A stretch of 64,000 nucleotides of DNA from Bacillota bacterium. GTDB taxonomy: Bacteria; Bacillota; Clostridia; Acetivibrionales; DTU013. Each line of letters begins with the position of its first letter. The stretch's first letter is position 1. Where the stretch lies: positions 10,097 through 74,096 of the forward strand of contig JAEYRV010000006.1 in the NCBI GenBank assembly GCA_023435305.1, written 5' to 3'. Below, piece after piece: positions 8,676-17,468 of this stretch. The position numbers and the translations under genes are program-made. The notes beneath the pieces are model-generated. The model worked only from the letters and a program-made list of their open reading frames with translations, did no database searches and was not told the origin of the DNA.

Positions 8676-8974
8676 CAATTAGGGCAGCTCGTCTCAGTCA
8701 AACTGGATGATTTTTCAATTAGGGGCAGCTCGTCTCAGTCAAACTGGATGATTTTTCAATTAGGGCCAGCTCATCTGAGTCCACTTGGATGATTTTTCAA
8801 TTAGGGGCAGCTCATCTCAGTCAAACTGGATGAATTTTCAATTAGGGGCAGCTATTTTATTAAACAATGATTACATAATGCTGAATAACCAGAATTATGT
8901 ATCCCATTTGTGGAATAAATACAATAAAACGAGCGGTTATCCTGCCCCTAATTGAAAAATCATCCAAGTGGATT
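8676..8974. repeat. 41-bp direct repeats plus one inverted copy
   Basis: CAATTAGGGGCAGCTC... units begin at 8676, 8716, 8757, 8798 and 8839, a 40-41 bp period; each contains CTCAGTCAAACTGGATGATT or a close variant. An inverted partial copy lies at 8941-8974, separated by 87 bp of AT-rich sequence. Multiple short terminal repeats with an inverted copy recall the ends of IS21-family elements, but no transposase is present. The rest of 8473-9412 carries no recognisable gene. Confidence 0.75.
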
Positions 8975-9139
8975 AACGTATTCATTTATTTGGGCAATTA
9001 TTTGGATTACTATTGAGTTATATGACAACCTCTTTACTCAATCAGGTTACATAAGTTTAGATATTCAATATTATGTCATCATAATGTAGATAACTTGATG
9101 CCCATAGTTGAAAATATGTCCAACTTGATTTCTCCTACA

Positions 9140-9171
9140 AGAAGCGGCTCCATTTTGCCGGAACCGCTTCT
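9140..9171. other. perfect 8-bp hairpin
   Basis: AGAAGCGG pairs with CCGCTTCT around a 15-base loop with further GGCTCC/GGAACC-like pairing. No T-run follows on either strand, so it is not called a terminator. Confidence 0.4.
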
Positions 9172-9200
9172 CTAGTATCATTACCCGGTGACACAATTAC

Positions 9201-9330
9201 CCAACACCATCACCCGCACCATCACCAATACCAACACCAACACAATCACCAGCACCAGCACCAGCACCTACACCTACACCAGCACCAGCACCTACACCTA
9301 CACCAACACCAACACCAGCATTATCACTCT
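9201..9330. repeat. hexanucleotide-rich low-complexity tract
   Basis: Plus strand alternates ACC with AGC/TAC/AAC triplets for about 130 bp. On the minus strand one frame would read a Gly-Val/Gly-Ala repeat of under 50 residues (stop at 9197), but it lacks a ribosome binding site. Confidence 0.7.
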
Positions 9331-9412
9331 CTACCACAACCATAACTTAGTGCAATCACAATCACAAAGTGTTATGACTATCTCTCAATACAATAACAAA
9401 TTACTATATCCA

Positions 9413-10195
9413 TCACCTGGTGATTATGTGGCAGTCTACAAGCTTTAAATACTGGCCGTTACTAATCGTGATATATTTTTCAGTTTCAAAATTATCATTT
9501 GAAATAATACTCTCTAATTTGCCCTTTGAATCCTTACTGACTTCAACATAGCTGTTTATTGAGTTTTCATCGGGAATCAGCTTGTATTCTCCAGGGTCGA
9601 TGTCCTTTCCAACCTTGTACATGCCTTCGTTGTATCTGCCGTCGGCAGGCCTCAGGCTGGGCGCGTCATTGGCAGGATAGCCGACAGCGCTCCTGAATTC
9701 AAGGTATTGTCCATCCGCTGCAGTGACGTATCTGTTTCCCGTAAAATTGTCGTTTGATATAATGCTCTCAAGACTGCCCGTACTGTCCTTAGATATTTGG
9801 TAATACGCCGGAAAAGAAGAAGATTCGCTGATCAGAATATATTCACCAGCTGGCAGATCACTGCCGATCTTGTACATACCTTGTTTTACAGAAGCTGCAG
9901 TGGCATCACCCGCTTTGTTGTCCTGTGGAGCATCAGCAATATCCGTTGTTGTGTCCGTTGTTGTGTCCGTTGTTGTGTCCCGTGCTGTGCCCGACTCTAT
10001 ATCAGGTGCTGCACCCGGTACAGTGCCCTGCGGGATATCTACCGTACCATCGGTTGCCGGCGGGTTCTGTGTATTGTTTCCCTGTGTGCCTTTATTATTC
10101 CCAAGGCTGCTGATAATAATGATCAGTATTAACACAGCCAGCAGCCAGAACCACCATCGCCTTAAAATACTTTTTTTAACCTTTTCTTCACCCAA
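9413..10195 (-). CDS. membrane-anchored protein with two copies of a beta-repeat domain
   Basis: A 260-residue protein: a short cytosolic N-terminus, one transmembrane helix (about residues 12-32, WWFWLLAVLILIIIISSL), a Thr/Asp/Pro-rich extracellular linker with three DTTT repeats (about 70-85), then two repeats of a roughly 70-residue domain. Each repeat contains MYK(I/V)G.D..(A/P)GEY.LI, then SKDS.G.LESIISNDNF and (Y/I)T...GQYL. This domain is common in secreted Firmicutes proteins; I know no function for it. The DTTT tract comes from a 12-bp DNA repeat at about 9955-9990. It stands alone and may be a surface-exposed sensor or adhesin. Confidence 0.7.
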   Translation of the reverse strand: MGEEKVKKSILRRWWFWLLAVLILIIIISSLGNNKGTQGNNTQNPPATDGTVDIPQGTVPGAAPDIESGTARDTTTDTTTDTTTDIADAPQDNKAGDATAASVKQGMYKIGSDLPAGEYILISESSSFPAYYQISKDSTGSLESIISNDNFTGNRYVTAADGQYLEFRSAVGYPANDAPSLRPADGRYNEGMYKVGKDIDPGEYKLIPDENSINSYVEVSKDSKGKLESIISNDNFETEKYITISNGQYLKLVDCHIITR

Positions 10196-10345
10196 TGTAA
10201 TCCCTCCCAGTATACATTGTCTCCAAATCGGGCAAAGATTATGTTAAAGCAGGCTCAGGTTTTCCCTACTCGGGCTTTCCAGGCTCAAGCCCTTCTGGGC
10301 CCAAGCCTTTTTTGATCTTCCCGGCAATCAGCAAGATTAACCTCA

Positions 10346-11617
10346 CTAAATCTCGAAATACTCGTTCCGTCCCGGGCCGACTGAGACATACTTTATGGGA
10401 CAGCTTATATTTCGCTGGATATAAGCAATATACTCCTTTGCTGCAGCAGGGAGGTCTTCGTAGCTTCTGCAGCCGGATATATCGCAGGACCAGCCATCCA
10501 GATATTCGTATACGGGTTTGGCGCGCATCAGCCTTTCTCCTGAGGGAAAGCTTTCAGTGATCTCTCCGTCTATGTCATACGCCTTGCAAACGGGTATTTT
10601 CTCGAAGCATGACAGCACATCCAGCTTGGTAAGTGCTATACAGGATGCGCCCTGCATGCGCACTCCGTATCTGGAGGCCGGAATATCGAACCCTCCTACA
10701 CGCCTCGGCCTTCCGGTGGCGGCGCCGTATTCGCTGCCGGCTTCCCGCAGCAGGTGTCCCTGATCGCCGAACAGCTCACTGGCAAACGGTCCTTCGCCGA
10801 CGCAGCTGGAATATGCTTTCATTACACCTATACACTGTTCCAGCTTCATATCCGGTATTCCCGCCCCAATCGGCGCATATGCCGCGATCGTCGAGGACGA
10901 TGTGGTATATGGATAAATACCGAAATCGATATCGCGAAGGGCGCCAAGCTGAGCCTCAAACAATATGGAGCTGCCTTTGTCGCAGGCATTCCACAGGTAT
11001 TCGGAGGTGTCACAGATAAATTCGCTGAAAGGCAGCCCGTAAGTTTCCAGCCACTCAAGCATCTTTGAGCATTCCAGCGCCTCGCTCTTGTATCCGTCAC
11101 GGATCACAAGGTTCTTCCATTCCACGATGGCCGGCAGCTTCTTCCGGACACTGTCCATGTCCAGCAGATCTCCCATGCGCAGCGATTTTTTCATGTATTT
11201 GTCCGCATAGACCGGCGCGATTCCGCGTCTGGTGGAGCCGAACTTAGCATCGCCGAGCCTGTCTTCCTCGAGTATGTCCAGAAGCTTGTGATACGGCATG
11301 CATATCGTTGCCTTGTCACTTATTTTAAGATGCTCCGGTGTAATCGCTATACCTGCATCTCTAAGCTTTTTCACCTCTCCCGATAAATGCTCCAGGTCTA
11401 TTACCATTCCCGGGCCCATCACATTTACGGTGTTTTCCCTGAGTATTCCCGAGGGAAGCAGATTAAGTATAAATTTGCCCTTTTCATTTACAACGGTGTG
11501 TCCGGCATTGTTTCCGCCCTGATACCGCACCACTATATCATAGCCCTCTGAAAGCAGGTCGACCATTCTCCCCTTGCCTTCATCTCCCCAATTTATCCCG
11601 ACTATACCTGCAAGCAT
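10346..11617 (-). CDS. purA: adenylosuccinate synthetase
   Basis: A 423-residue PurA, which joins IMP and aspartate with GTP to give adenylosuccinate on the way to AMP. The N-terminal loop GINWGDEGKGRMVD carries the catalytic Asp, and GGNNAGHT with its catalytic His follows. TKLDVLS (guanine recognition) is present. The start at 11617 is preferred because AAGGAGG is 8 nt upstream; the ATG two codons earlier (11623) is only 2 nt from it. It lies 62 bp downstream of pyrG, so two nucleotide-synthesis genes probably share a transcript. Confidence 0.96.
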   Translation of the reverse strand: MLAGIVGINWGDEGKGRMVDLLSEGYDIVVRYQGGNNAGHTVVNEKGKFILNLLPSGILRENTVNVMGPGMVIDLEHLSGEVKKLRDAGIAITPEHLKISDKATICMPYHKLLDILEEDRLGDAKFGSTRRGIAPVYADKYMKKSLRMGDLLDMDSVRKKLPAIVEWKNLVIRDGYKSEALECSKMLEWLETYGLPFSEFICDTSEYLWNACDKGSSILFEAQLGALRDIDFGIYPYTTSSSTIAAYAPIGAGIPDMKLEQCIGVMKAYSSCVGEGPFASELFGDQGHLLREAGSEYGAATGRPRRVGGFDIPASRYGVRMQGASCIALTKLDVLSCFEKIPVCKAYDIDGEITESFPSGERLMRAKPVYEYLDGWSCDISGCRSYEDLPAAAKEYIAYIQRNISCPIKYVSVGPGRNEYFEI

Positions 11618-11679
11618 CTGCATATCCTCCTTAAATTATCCGACTCTACCATTATGAGTGAGATAACAATAAATTTCAA

Positions 11680-13305
11680 CTACTTACTATTGTCTTCGTT
11701 TTTTGTACCGCTACTCAGCGCTGCACCGACAAGCCCCAGGAACAGCGGATGCGGCTTATTCGGCCTGCTTTTGAATTCAGGATGGTACTGCACTCCCACA
11801 TTGAAATCGCATCCTGGTATTTCCACGGTTTCAACCAGTCTGCCGTCAGGTGATGTTCCGCTGATAACAAGTCCGGCATTTATCATTTCCTCTCTGAAAT
11901 TATTATTGAATTCATAACGATGCCTATGGCGTTCATTGATTATATCAGCTCCGTAACAGCTTTCCATGATCGTTCCCGTAATGATATGGCATGGATAGCT
12001 TCCCAACCGAAGCGTTCCGCCCTTGTCGATCTCATCATACTGGCCGGGCATGAAATCTATCACCCTGTGACTGCTGTTCTCGTCAAATTCACGGGAATTT
12101 GCATCGCTCCATCCGAGTATACTCCTTGCATATTCTATCACAGCGATCTGCATGCCCAGGCAAATGCCAAGGTACGGTACATTTTGCTCCCTCGCATAGC
12201 GTGCGGCAAGTATCTTGCCTTCTATTCCTCTGCCGCCGAAGCCTCCCGGTACTATCATACCGCTCACCCTGGACAGTACTTCCCTGTAATTTTGTTCAGT
12301 CAGGCTTTCGGAATCGATCCACTCTATCCTGATCTTTGCGCCATGGGTGTATCCTGCATGACGCAGAGCCTCTGCCACCGAAAGGTATGCATCATGCATC
12401 TGCACATACTTTCCTATGATCCCTATGGATACAGTCCTTGTCCTTTTGCTGATGCTTTCGACGAGGGATTCCCACTCACCAAGGTCCGGCTTTGGAGCAT
12501 CGATACCCAACTCCCGGCATACGATATCGGAAAAGTGCATTTTTTCAAGCATCAACGGCACTTCATACAGAACCGGTATCGTTTCATTCTCAATGACACA
12601 GTCAGGTTTGACATTGCAGAAATCTGCAACCTTCTTGAAAATGCTCTCATCCGTGATAGGCTCATCACAGCGAAGCACGATGATATCAGGCTTGATCCCC
12701 ATGCCCTGCAGTTCCTTGACCGAGTGCTGCGTCGGTTTTGATTTATGCTCCCCCGAGGCCTTTAAATATGGCACAAGGGTCACATGTATATAAAGCACAT
12801 TCCCCGGGCCCGCCTCGCTGCCCACCTGGCGTATGGCCTCGATGAACGGCTGACTCTCGATATCGCCCGCCGTCCCGCCTATTTCCGTTATCACGATGTC
12901 GGCATGTGTCTTCTTGCCCACACTGTAAATGAACTCCTTGATTTCGTTTGTCACATGGGGTATTACCTGGACAGTGCTGCCAAGATATTCGCCCCTGCGC
13001 TCCTTGCTCAGAACATTTGAATAAACCTTGCCGGTAGTCAGGTTTGAAAATTTGTTGAGATCCTCGTCAATAAACCTTTCATAGTGGCCCAGATCCAGAT
13101 CCGTCTCGGCTCCGTCCTCTGTTACATAGACCTCGCCGTGCTGATATGGGCTCATTGTACCCGGATCGACATTGATATATGGATCCAGCTTTTGGGCTGC
13201 CACCTTGAGACCTCTGGTCTTGAGCAGCCTTCCGAGGGATGCCGCGGTAATTCCTTTACCGAGTCCTGATACAACACCGCCTGTTACAAAAATGTACTTG
13301 GTCAT
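11680..13305 (-). CDS. pyrG: CTP synthase
   Basis: A 541-residue PyrG, which aminates UTP to CTP with glutamine and ATP. The N-terminal synthetase domain starts KYIFVTGGVVSGLGKGITAASLG (P-loop). The C-terminal class I glutamine amidotransferase has the nucleophile in GICLGMQ and a histidine in QYHPEF. AGGAGG lies 6 nt before the ATG. Upstream (13341-13371) an ACCGCAT/ATGCGGT hairpin sits in the leader, but no terminator tail or GGG start-site run was recognised, so regulation is unclear. Confidence 0.97.
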   Translation of the reverse strand: MTKYIFVTGGVVSGLGKGITAASLGRLLKTRGLKVAAQKLDPYINVDPGTMSPYQHGEVYVTEDGAETDLDLGHYERFIDEDLNKFSNLTTGKVYSNVLSKERRGEYLGSTVQVIPHVTNEIKEFIYSVGKKTHADIVITEIGGTAGDIESQPFIEAIRQVGSEAGPGNVLYIHVTLVPYLKASGEHKSKPTQHSVKELQGMGIKPDIIVLRCDEPITDESIFKKVADFCNVKPDCVIENETIPVLYEVPLMLEKMHFSDIVCRELGIDAPKPDLGEWESLVESISKRTRTVSIGIIGKYVQMHDAYLSVAEALRHAGYTHGAKIRIEWIDSESLTEQNYREVLSRVSGMIVPGGFGGRGIEGKILAARYAREQNVPYLGICLGMQIAVIEYARSILGWSDANSREFDENSSHRVIDFMPGQYDEIDKGGTLRLGSYPCHIITGTIMESCYGADIINERHRHRYEFNNNFREEMINAGLVISGTSPDGRLVETVEIPGCDFNVGVQYHPEFKSRPNKPHPLFLGLVGAALSSGTKNEDNSK

Positions 13306-13440
13306 AGTACCTCCTATGGATCAAATATTTATTACAACACACAACCGCATGCTAAATAAATAGAATGCGGTCTGCGTTTCCTATCTGCAATTTATATTTC
13401 ATTGCCTTTAAAAACCCGTTTTACTCTGTATTACTCCGCT

Positions 13441-13550
13441 CTACTCTGCATCGTTCTACATCGCTACGTACTACTCTGCATCGTTTTGCATCGCTCCGTA
13501 TTGCTTTGCATCGTTCGGCATCGCTACGTATCACTCTGCATCGTTCGGCT
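13441..13550. repeat. 30-bp tandem repeat, nearly four copies
   Basis: Units begin at 13441, 13471, 13501 and 13531 with an exact 30-bp period. Each has CTCTGCATCGTT and CATCGCTACGTA halves. It lies between pyrG and the glutamate synthase cluster, with no ribosome binding site or gene. Confidence 0.85.
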
Positions 13551-13574
13551 TAACTCATTTATACCCAGCCTTCC

Positions 13575-14291
13575 TCAGTTTTGCACATAAAGCTGCTTAT
13601 ACGGATTGTGAGAATCCGGAGTAAGCACATGAAATTCCTTGTCAATTATCGACTCATAGGGCACGTCGAAAAGTTTGGAAAATTCGGTGAGGTATTTCGT
13701 GATGACCTCCATTTCAGCGCTGCCTGCCTTATTGCAGTTCACCTGCTTTGGCAGCCGGAGACCTTCGACATTTCCACGCAGATATATCTTTCCGCCATGC
13801 ATGCCTGTGCCGCAGAAATTGCCCTCGACCGGCCTGTCCTTGTCAAGCCCCAGTACGATGATCATGCCGCCCGCCTGGTATTCTCCAAGAAAACTCCCGC
13901 AGCTTCCCCCTATGACCATGACAGGGAGCTTTCCGGCATATTCCTTCATATGGATCCCCGCACGGTAGCCTGCATTTCCCCTGATGTATATCTCGCCTCC
14001 GCGCATAGCATATCCGGCGGCATCACCGGCATTTCCGCAAACTACTATCCTGCCCTCATTCATAGTATCTCCGGTTGCATCCTGCGCATTCCCCCTGACA
14101 GTGATTTCAGCACCGTCAAGATATGCTCCCAGCGCGTTTCCGGGAGTTCCGTTTATGAGAATTTTCACTTTGTCCATACCGCTTGCTATGAATCGCTGGC
14201 CGATACAGCCATTAATAGTGATATCCAGGCCGCTTTTCCTTATTTCCTCATTCAATGAGCGATGGTCCTTGCCTGCTGCTTCTATAATCAT
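13575..14291 (-). CDS. glutamate synthase GXGXG-domain subunit
   Basis: A 238-residue stand-alone GXGXG beta-helix domain, equivalent to the C-terminal domain of large-subunit glutamate synthase (GltB). Repeating glycine turns are visible (GTPGNALGAYLDGAEITVRGNAQD, GDAAGYAMRGGEIYIRGNAG). In GltB this domain is structural and holds the amidotransferase and synthase domains together. It is the last of five genes that together make up a split glutamate synthase, one base after the oxidoreductase. The last 25 residues extend past the usual domain. Confidence 0.9.
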   Translation of the reverse strand: MIIEAAGKDHRSLNEEIRKSGLDITINGCIGQRFIASGMDKVKILINGTPGNALGAYLDGAEITVRGNAQDATGDTMNEGRIVVCGNAGDAAGYAMRGGEIYIRGNAGYRAGIHMKEYAGKLPVMVIGGSCGSFLGEYQAGGMIIVLGLDKDRPVEGNFCGTGMHGGKIYLRGNVEGLRLPKQVNCNKAGSAEMEVITKYLTEFSKLFDVPYESIIDKEFHVLTPDSHNPYKQLYVQN

Positions 14292-14292
14292 C

Positions 14293-15528
14293 TCACACCA
14301 CTCCTCCCAGCTTCTGCTGCCTGTATTTTCTCGAAAAAGCCATCAGCGAAGGTTTTTCACAGATAAGCTCAAAATCTATGTCTTCAAGGGCTACCCTGTT
14401 CTGTATCAGGAATGTATATATCCCTGCCTTTTCAACATCACCGGCCAGTATATAGCCTTTGAGCAGACCGTCCTCATAAAACAGCTTTTTGACAGAGCCG
14501 CTCCCGCATTTTTCATAGCTTTCACCGGAATAGCTGCCCGCTGTAACAATATGAAGCCCAAAAAATCCTATGGCATTCATGGGAATGGCACGGTCAAACT
14601 TCTTTTCTCCGCCTGCCATGTTGATACCGGCACACTCCCCCTGTCTGTATGCATTGGGAAGCAATGCAAGCACACGCCTCTGGCCGAAAGAAACATCATA
14701 GCTTTCCGTACAGTCGCCTGCGGCATATATTCCGTCTATTGAGGTCTTCATATACTCATCGGTGATAATTCCTCTTCCCGTATCTCCACCGATGTCGCGT
14801 ATAAGCGAAATATTCGGCCGTACTCCCACAGCTACAACAAGGATATCAAATTCCACTTTACTGCCGCTGTTGAGGTAAGCAGTCTGTCCGTCAAACCTGT
14901 CAACACTTTGCCCCAGAATAAATTCAATATTATGCTCTTCAATGTGCTTCTGGACCAACTCTGCCGAAGAATCGTCCAGAATGCTCGAGAGTATCCTGGT
15001 GCTCAGGTCGATAATGGTTATACCTTTTACACGATCAGCTATGCCTTCGGCACACTTAAGTCCGATGAGTCCTGCGCCGATTATCAGCACCCGCTTGTCA
15101 GGCCCTAATGCCTCTTTCAATGAGTTAGCATCATCAAGGGACATAAAAGCAAATTTCTGCTCCACGCTCTCCAGGCCCTTAAAATCAGGTATAAACGGCG
15201 ATGAGCCTGTTGCTATCAGCAGCCTGTCATACGGTATCTCAGAACCATCCTCCAGCAGTACTGTCTTACTATCCTTTTTGATACCGGTCACATTTTTGCC
15301 CAGCAGCGTCTCGCATCTGTTTTTTTCATAAAAGTCAGCCGGACGATACCTCATCCGCTCAAGATCGGTCTTGCCCTGAAGAAGGTATGATATGAGCGGC
15401 CTCGAGTATGTGTGGTGGCTCTCGTTTGATATCACCAATATATCACCGGACTGATCCACCTGCCTGATCCCTTCGATGGCTCCGACGGCAGCAGTACTGT
15501 TTCCAATGATCACATATTTCATATTCAT
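14293..15528 (-). CDS. FAD-dependent NAD(P)H oxidoreductase of the split glutamate synthase
   Basis: A 411-residue pyridine-nucleotide-disulfide oxidoreductase-type flavoprotein like NirB or rubredoxin reductase N-domains. The FAD-binding start (KYVIIGNSTAAVGAIEGI), the NAD(P)-binding GAGLIGLKCAEG (about 150-162) and the second FAD motif IYAAGDC (about 268-274) are seen. It lacks redox cysteines. Given its place between the ferredoxin and the GXGXG subunit, it probably feeds electrons from NAD(P)H to the synthase, replacing the classic GltD subunit. Its start abuts the ferredoxin stop. Confidence 0.88.
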   Translation of the reverse strand: MNMKYVIIGNSTAAVGAIEGIRQVDQSGDILVISNESHHTYSRPLISYLLQGKTDLERMRYRPADFYEKNRCETLLGKNVTGIKKDSKTVLLEDGSEIPYDRLLIATGSSPFIPDFKGLESVEQKFAFMSLDDANSLKEALGPDKRVLIIGAGLIGLKCAEGIADRVKGITIIDLSTRILSSILDDSSAELVQKHIEEHNIEFILGQSVDRFDGQTAYLNSGSKVEFDILVVAVGVRPNISLIRDIGGDTGRGIITDEYMKTSIDGIYAAGDCTESYDVSFGQRRVLALLPNAYRQGECAGINMAGGEKKFDRAIPMNAIGFFGLHIVTAGSYSGESYEKCGSGSVKKLFYEDGLLKGYILAGDVEKAGIYTFLIQNRVALEDIDFELICEKPSLMAFSRKYRQQKLGGVV

Positions 15529-15957
15529 CTACCTCTCTTCATATACTATTGCTCCATTTGGACAGCCGGCCACACATGCCGGAGCTCCGGAACCGTTCTT
15601 GACACACAGTTCGCATTTCTGGACTGCTCCGTGCTCCGACGGAGAAACAGCTCCATACGGGCAGGACAGGATACATGTAAAGCAGCTGACGCATCTGTCC
15701 TCGTCCACCATTATGACTCCATCCTTTATCGTAAGGGCCCCTGTGATACAGCCCTTTACACAGAGCGGCTCCTCACAGTGTCTGCAGGATACTGCAAAAC
15801 AAATATCATTATTCTCCTCTATCCTGATCCTTGGGCTGATCTCCAGATTTCTCAGAGCCAGAGCCATGTTTTTCTCGCCTGTATTGGCAAAGGCGCAGTT
15901 ATATTCACACAGCCTGCATCCGAGACACCATTTTTCATTGACATAAACTCTCTTCAT
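15529..15957 (-). CDS. polyferredoxin-type 4Fe-4S protein (HycB/DmsB-like)
   Basis: A 142-residue electron-transfer protein with four cysteine clusters: CLGCRLCEYNC near residues 11-21, a CRHCEEPLCVKGC group near 58-70, CVSCFTCILSC near 88-98 and CELCVKNGSGAPACVAGC near 115-132. This pattern binds four 4Fe-4S centres. Five bases separate it from the FMN subunit upstream, and it directly abuts the flavoprotein downstream, so it probably relays electrons between the two. No signal peptide. Confidence 0.9.
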   Translation of the reverse strand: MKRVYVNEKWCLGCRLCEYNCAFANTGEKNMALALRNLEISPRIRIEENNDICFAVSCRHCEEPLCVKGCITGALTIKDGVIMVDEDRCVSCFTCILSCPYGAVSPSEHGAVQKCELCVKNGSGAPACVAGCPNGAIVYEER

Positions 15958-15962
15958 TTATA

Positions 15963-17468
15963 TCACTCCCCCGCATGGGATATACCGAGTATCCCGAGTT
16001 CCTTTTCATTGAGTCCCACTCCCCTGAGCATGAGCCTGTTCCCCTTCAGCGCTTCGATGGAGTTAATGCCCATGCCGCCCATGAGTTCCTTTATCTCATG
16101 GTTCCATGCAGTCAGCAGATTGACCAGACGTTTGAAGCCCATATCCGGGTTGAGTCTCCTGACCAGCTCCGGACGCTGTGTCGCAATGCCCCAGTTGCAT
16201 TTTCCTCCCTGGCAGCTGCGGCACAGATGGCATCCCAGGGCCAGCAGTGCGCCTGTGGCAATATAGACGGCATCCGCACCAAGGGCAATAGCCTTTACTA
16301 CATCGGCGCTGTTTCTTATACTGCCTCCCGCAACCAGTGATACATTGTTTCTTATGCCCTCATCCCTAAGCCGTGAATCGACACTTGCCAGGGCCAGCTC
16401 TATCGGAATGCCCACGTTGTCGCGGATCCTTGTGGGAGCCGCGCCTGTTCCTCCGCGGAAGCCGTCGATGGCAATGATGTCCGCTCCGCTTCTGGCTATG
16501 CCGCTTGCGATGGCGGCGATATTATGGACAGCTGCAACCTTTACTATGACAGGCTTCTTGTATTGTGTCGCTTCCTTCAGTGAGTATACAAGCTGCCTCA
16601 GATCCTCGATGGAGTAAATATCATGGTGAGGCGCCGGCGAGATGGCATCTGAGCCTTCAGGGATCATCCTTGTCTTTGAAATGTCCCCGACTATTTTTTC
16701 ACCGGGGAGATGACCGCCTATGCCGGGCTTTGCACCCTGTCCCATCTTGATCTCTATAGCCGCGCCGGCCTCAAGGTATTGCCTGTGCACTCCAAAACGT
16801 CCCGATGCCACCTGGACGATGGTGTTCTCTCCATATTGATAGAAATCCTCATGCAGGCCGCCTTCACCGGTATTATAGAAAATACCCAGCTCCTGGGCCG
16901 CTCTGGCAAGACTCTCGTGTGCATTGTAGCTGATTGATCCGTAGGACATGGCAGAAAACATTATCGGCATCGCCAGCTCAAGCTGTGGAGTCAGGTTGTT
17001 CCTGAGGCTCCCGTCCGGATTACGCTCTATCCTTTCCGGCTTTTTACCCAGGAACACTTTCGTTTCCATAGGCTCGCGCAGCGGGTCTATGGACGGATTT
17101 GTCACCTGCGATGCATTTATCAGCATCTTATCCCAATAAACAGGATGCTTTTCCGGATTTCCCATGGATGAGAGCAGCACGCCGCCGCTTCCGGACTGTT
17201 TGTATATCTCCTTAATTGCCGACTGGTTCCAGTTGGCATTTTCCTTGAAGCAATGGTCGCACTTAACGATCTTCAGAGCCTTGGTGGGGCACAGCGAAAC
17301 ACATCTGTGGCAGTTTACACATTTGGCTTCGTCGCTGAGCATGAAATTTCCGTTCTCCTCATAAGAGTGAACTTCATTTGCGCACTGCCTTTCACATACA
17401 CGGCAGCGTATACAGCGGCTGTCGTTCCTTGCGACTTCATAATCAGCATACATAAAATCTACCGGCAT
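15963..17468 (-). CDS. glutamate synthase FMN (central) subunit with N-terminal ferredoxin domain
   Basis: A 501-residue protein that makes glutamate from 2-oxoglutarate and ammonia delivered by the amidotransferase. Residues 15-70 hold two 4Fe-4S motifs (CIRCRVCERQC and CVNCHRCVSLC). The FMN-binding TIM barrel follows (KMGQGAKPGIGGHLPG, IAIDGFRGGTGAAPT). The 3Fe-4S loop CHLCRSCQGGKCNWG lies near residue 415. The N-terminal ferredoxin fusion is typical of the archaeal-type enzyme also seen in Clostridia. It overlaps the amidotransferase gene by 10 bp, implying translational coupling. Confidence 0.94.
   Translation of the reverse strand: MPVDFMYADYEVARNDSRCIRCRVCERQCANEVHSYEENGNFMLSDEAKCVNCHRCVSLCPTKALKIVKCDHCFKENANWNQSAIKEIYKQSGSGGVLLSSMGNPEKHPVYWDKMLINASQVTNPSIDPLREPMETKVFLGKKPERIERNPDGSLRNNLTPQLELAMPIMFSAMSYGSISYNAHESLARAAQELGIFYNTGEGGLHEDFYQYGENTIVQVASGRFGVHRQYLEAGAAIEIKMGQGAKPGIGGHLPGEKIVGDISKTRMIPEGSDAISPAPHHDIYSIEDLRQLVYSLKEATQYKKPVIVKVAAVHNIAAIASGIARSGADIIAIDGFRGGTGAAPTRIRDNVGIPIELALASVDSRLRDEGIRNNVSLVAGGSIRNSADVVKAIALGADAVYIATGALLALGCHLCRSCQGGKCNWGIATQRPELVRRLNPDMGFKRLVNLLTAWNHEIKELMGGMGINSIEALKGNRLMLRGVGLNEKELGILGISHAGE

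Noticed and set aside
8676..8853. CRISPR array
   Set aside because: The 41-bp units are head-to-tail without unique spacers, and there are no cas genes.
9197..9343. Minus-strand frame encoding a Gly-Val/Gly-Ala repeat peptide of 48 residues
   Set aside because: No ribosome binding site before its ATG, and the composition follows directly from the triplet repeat in the DNA.
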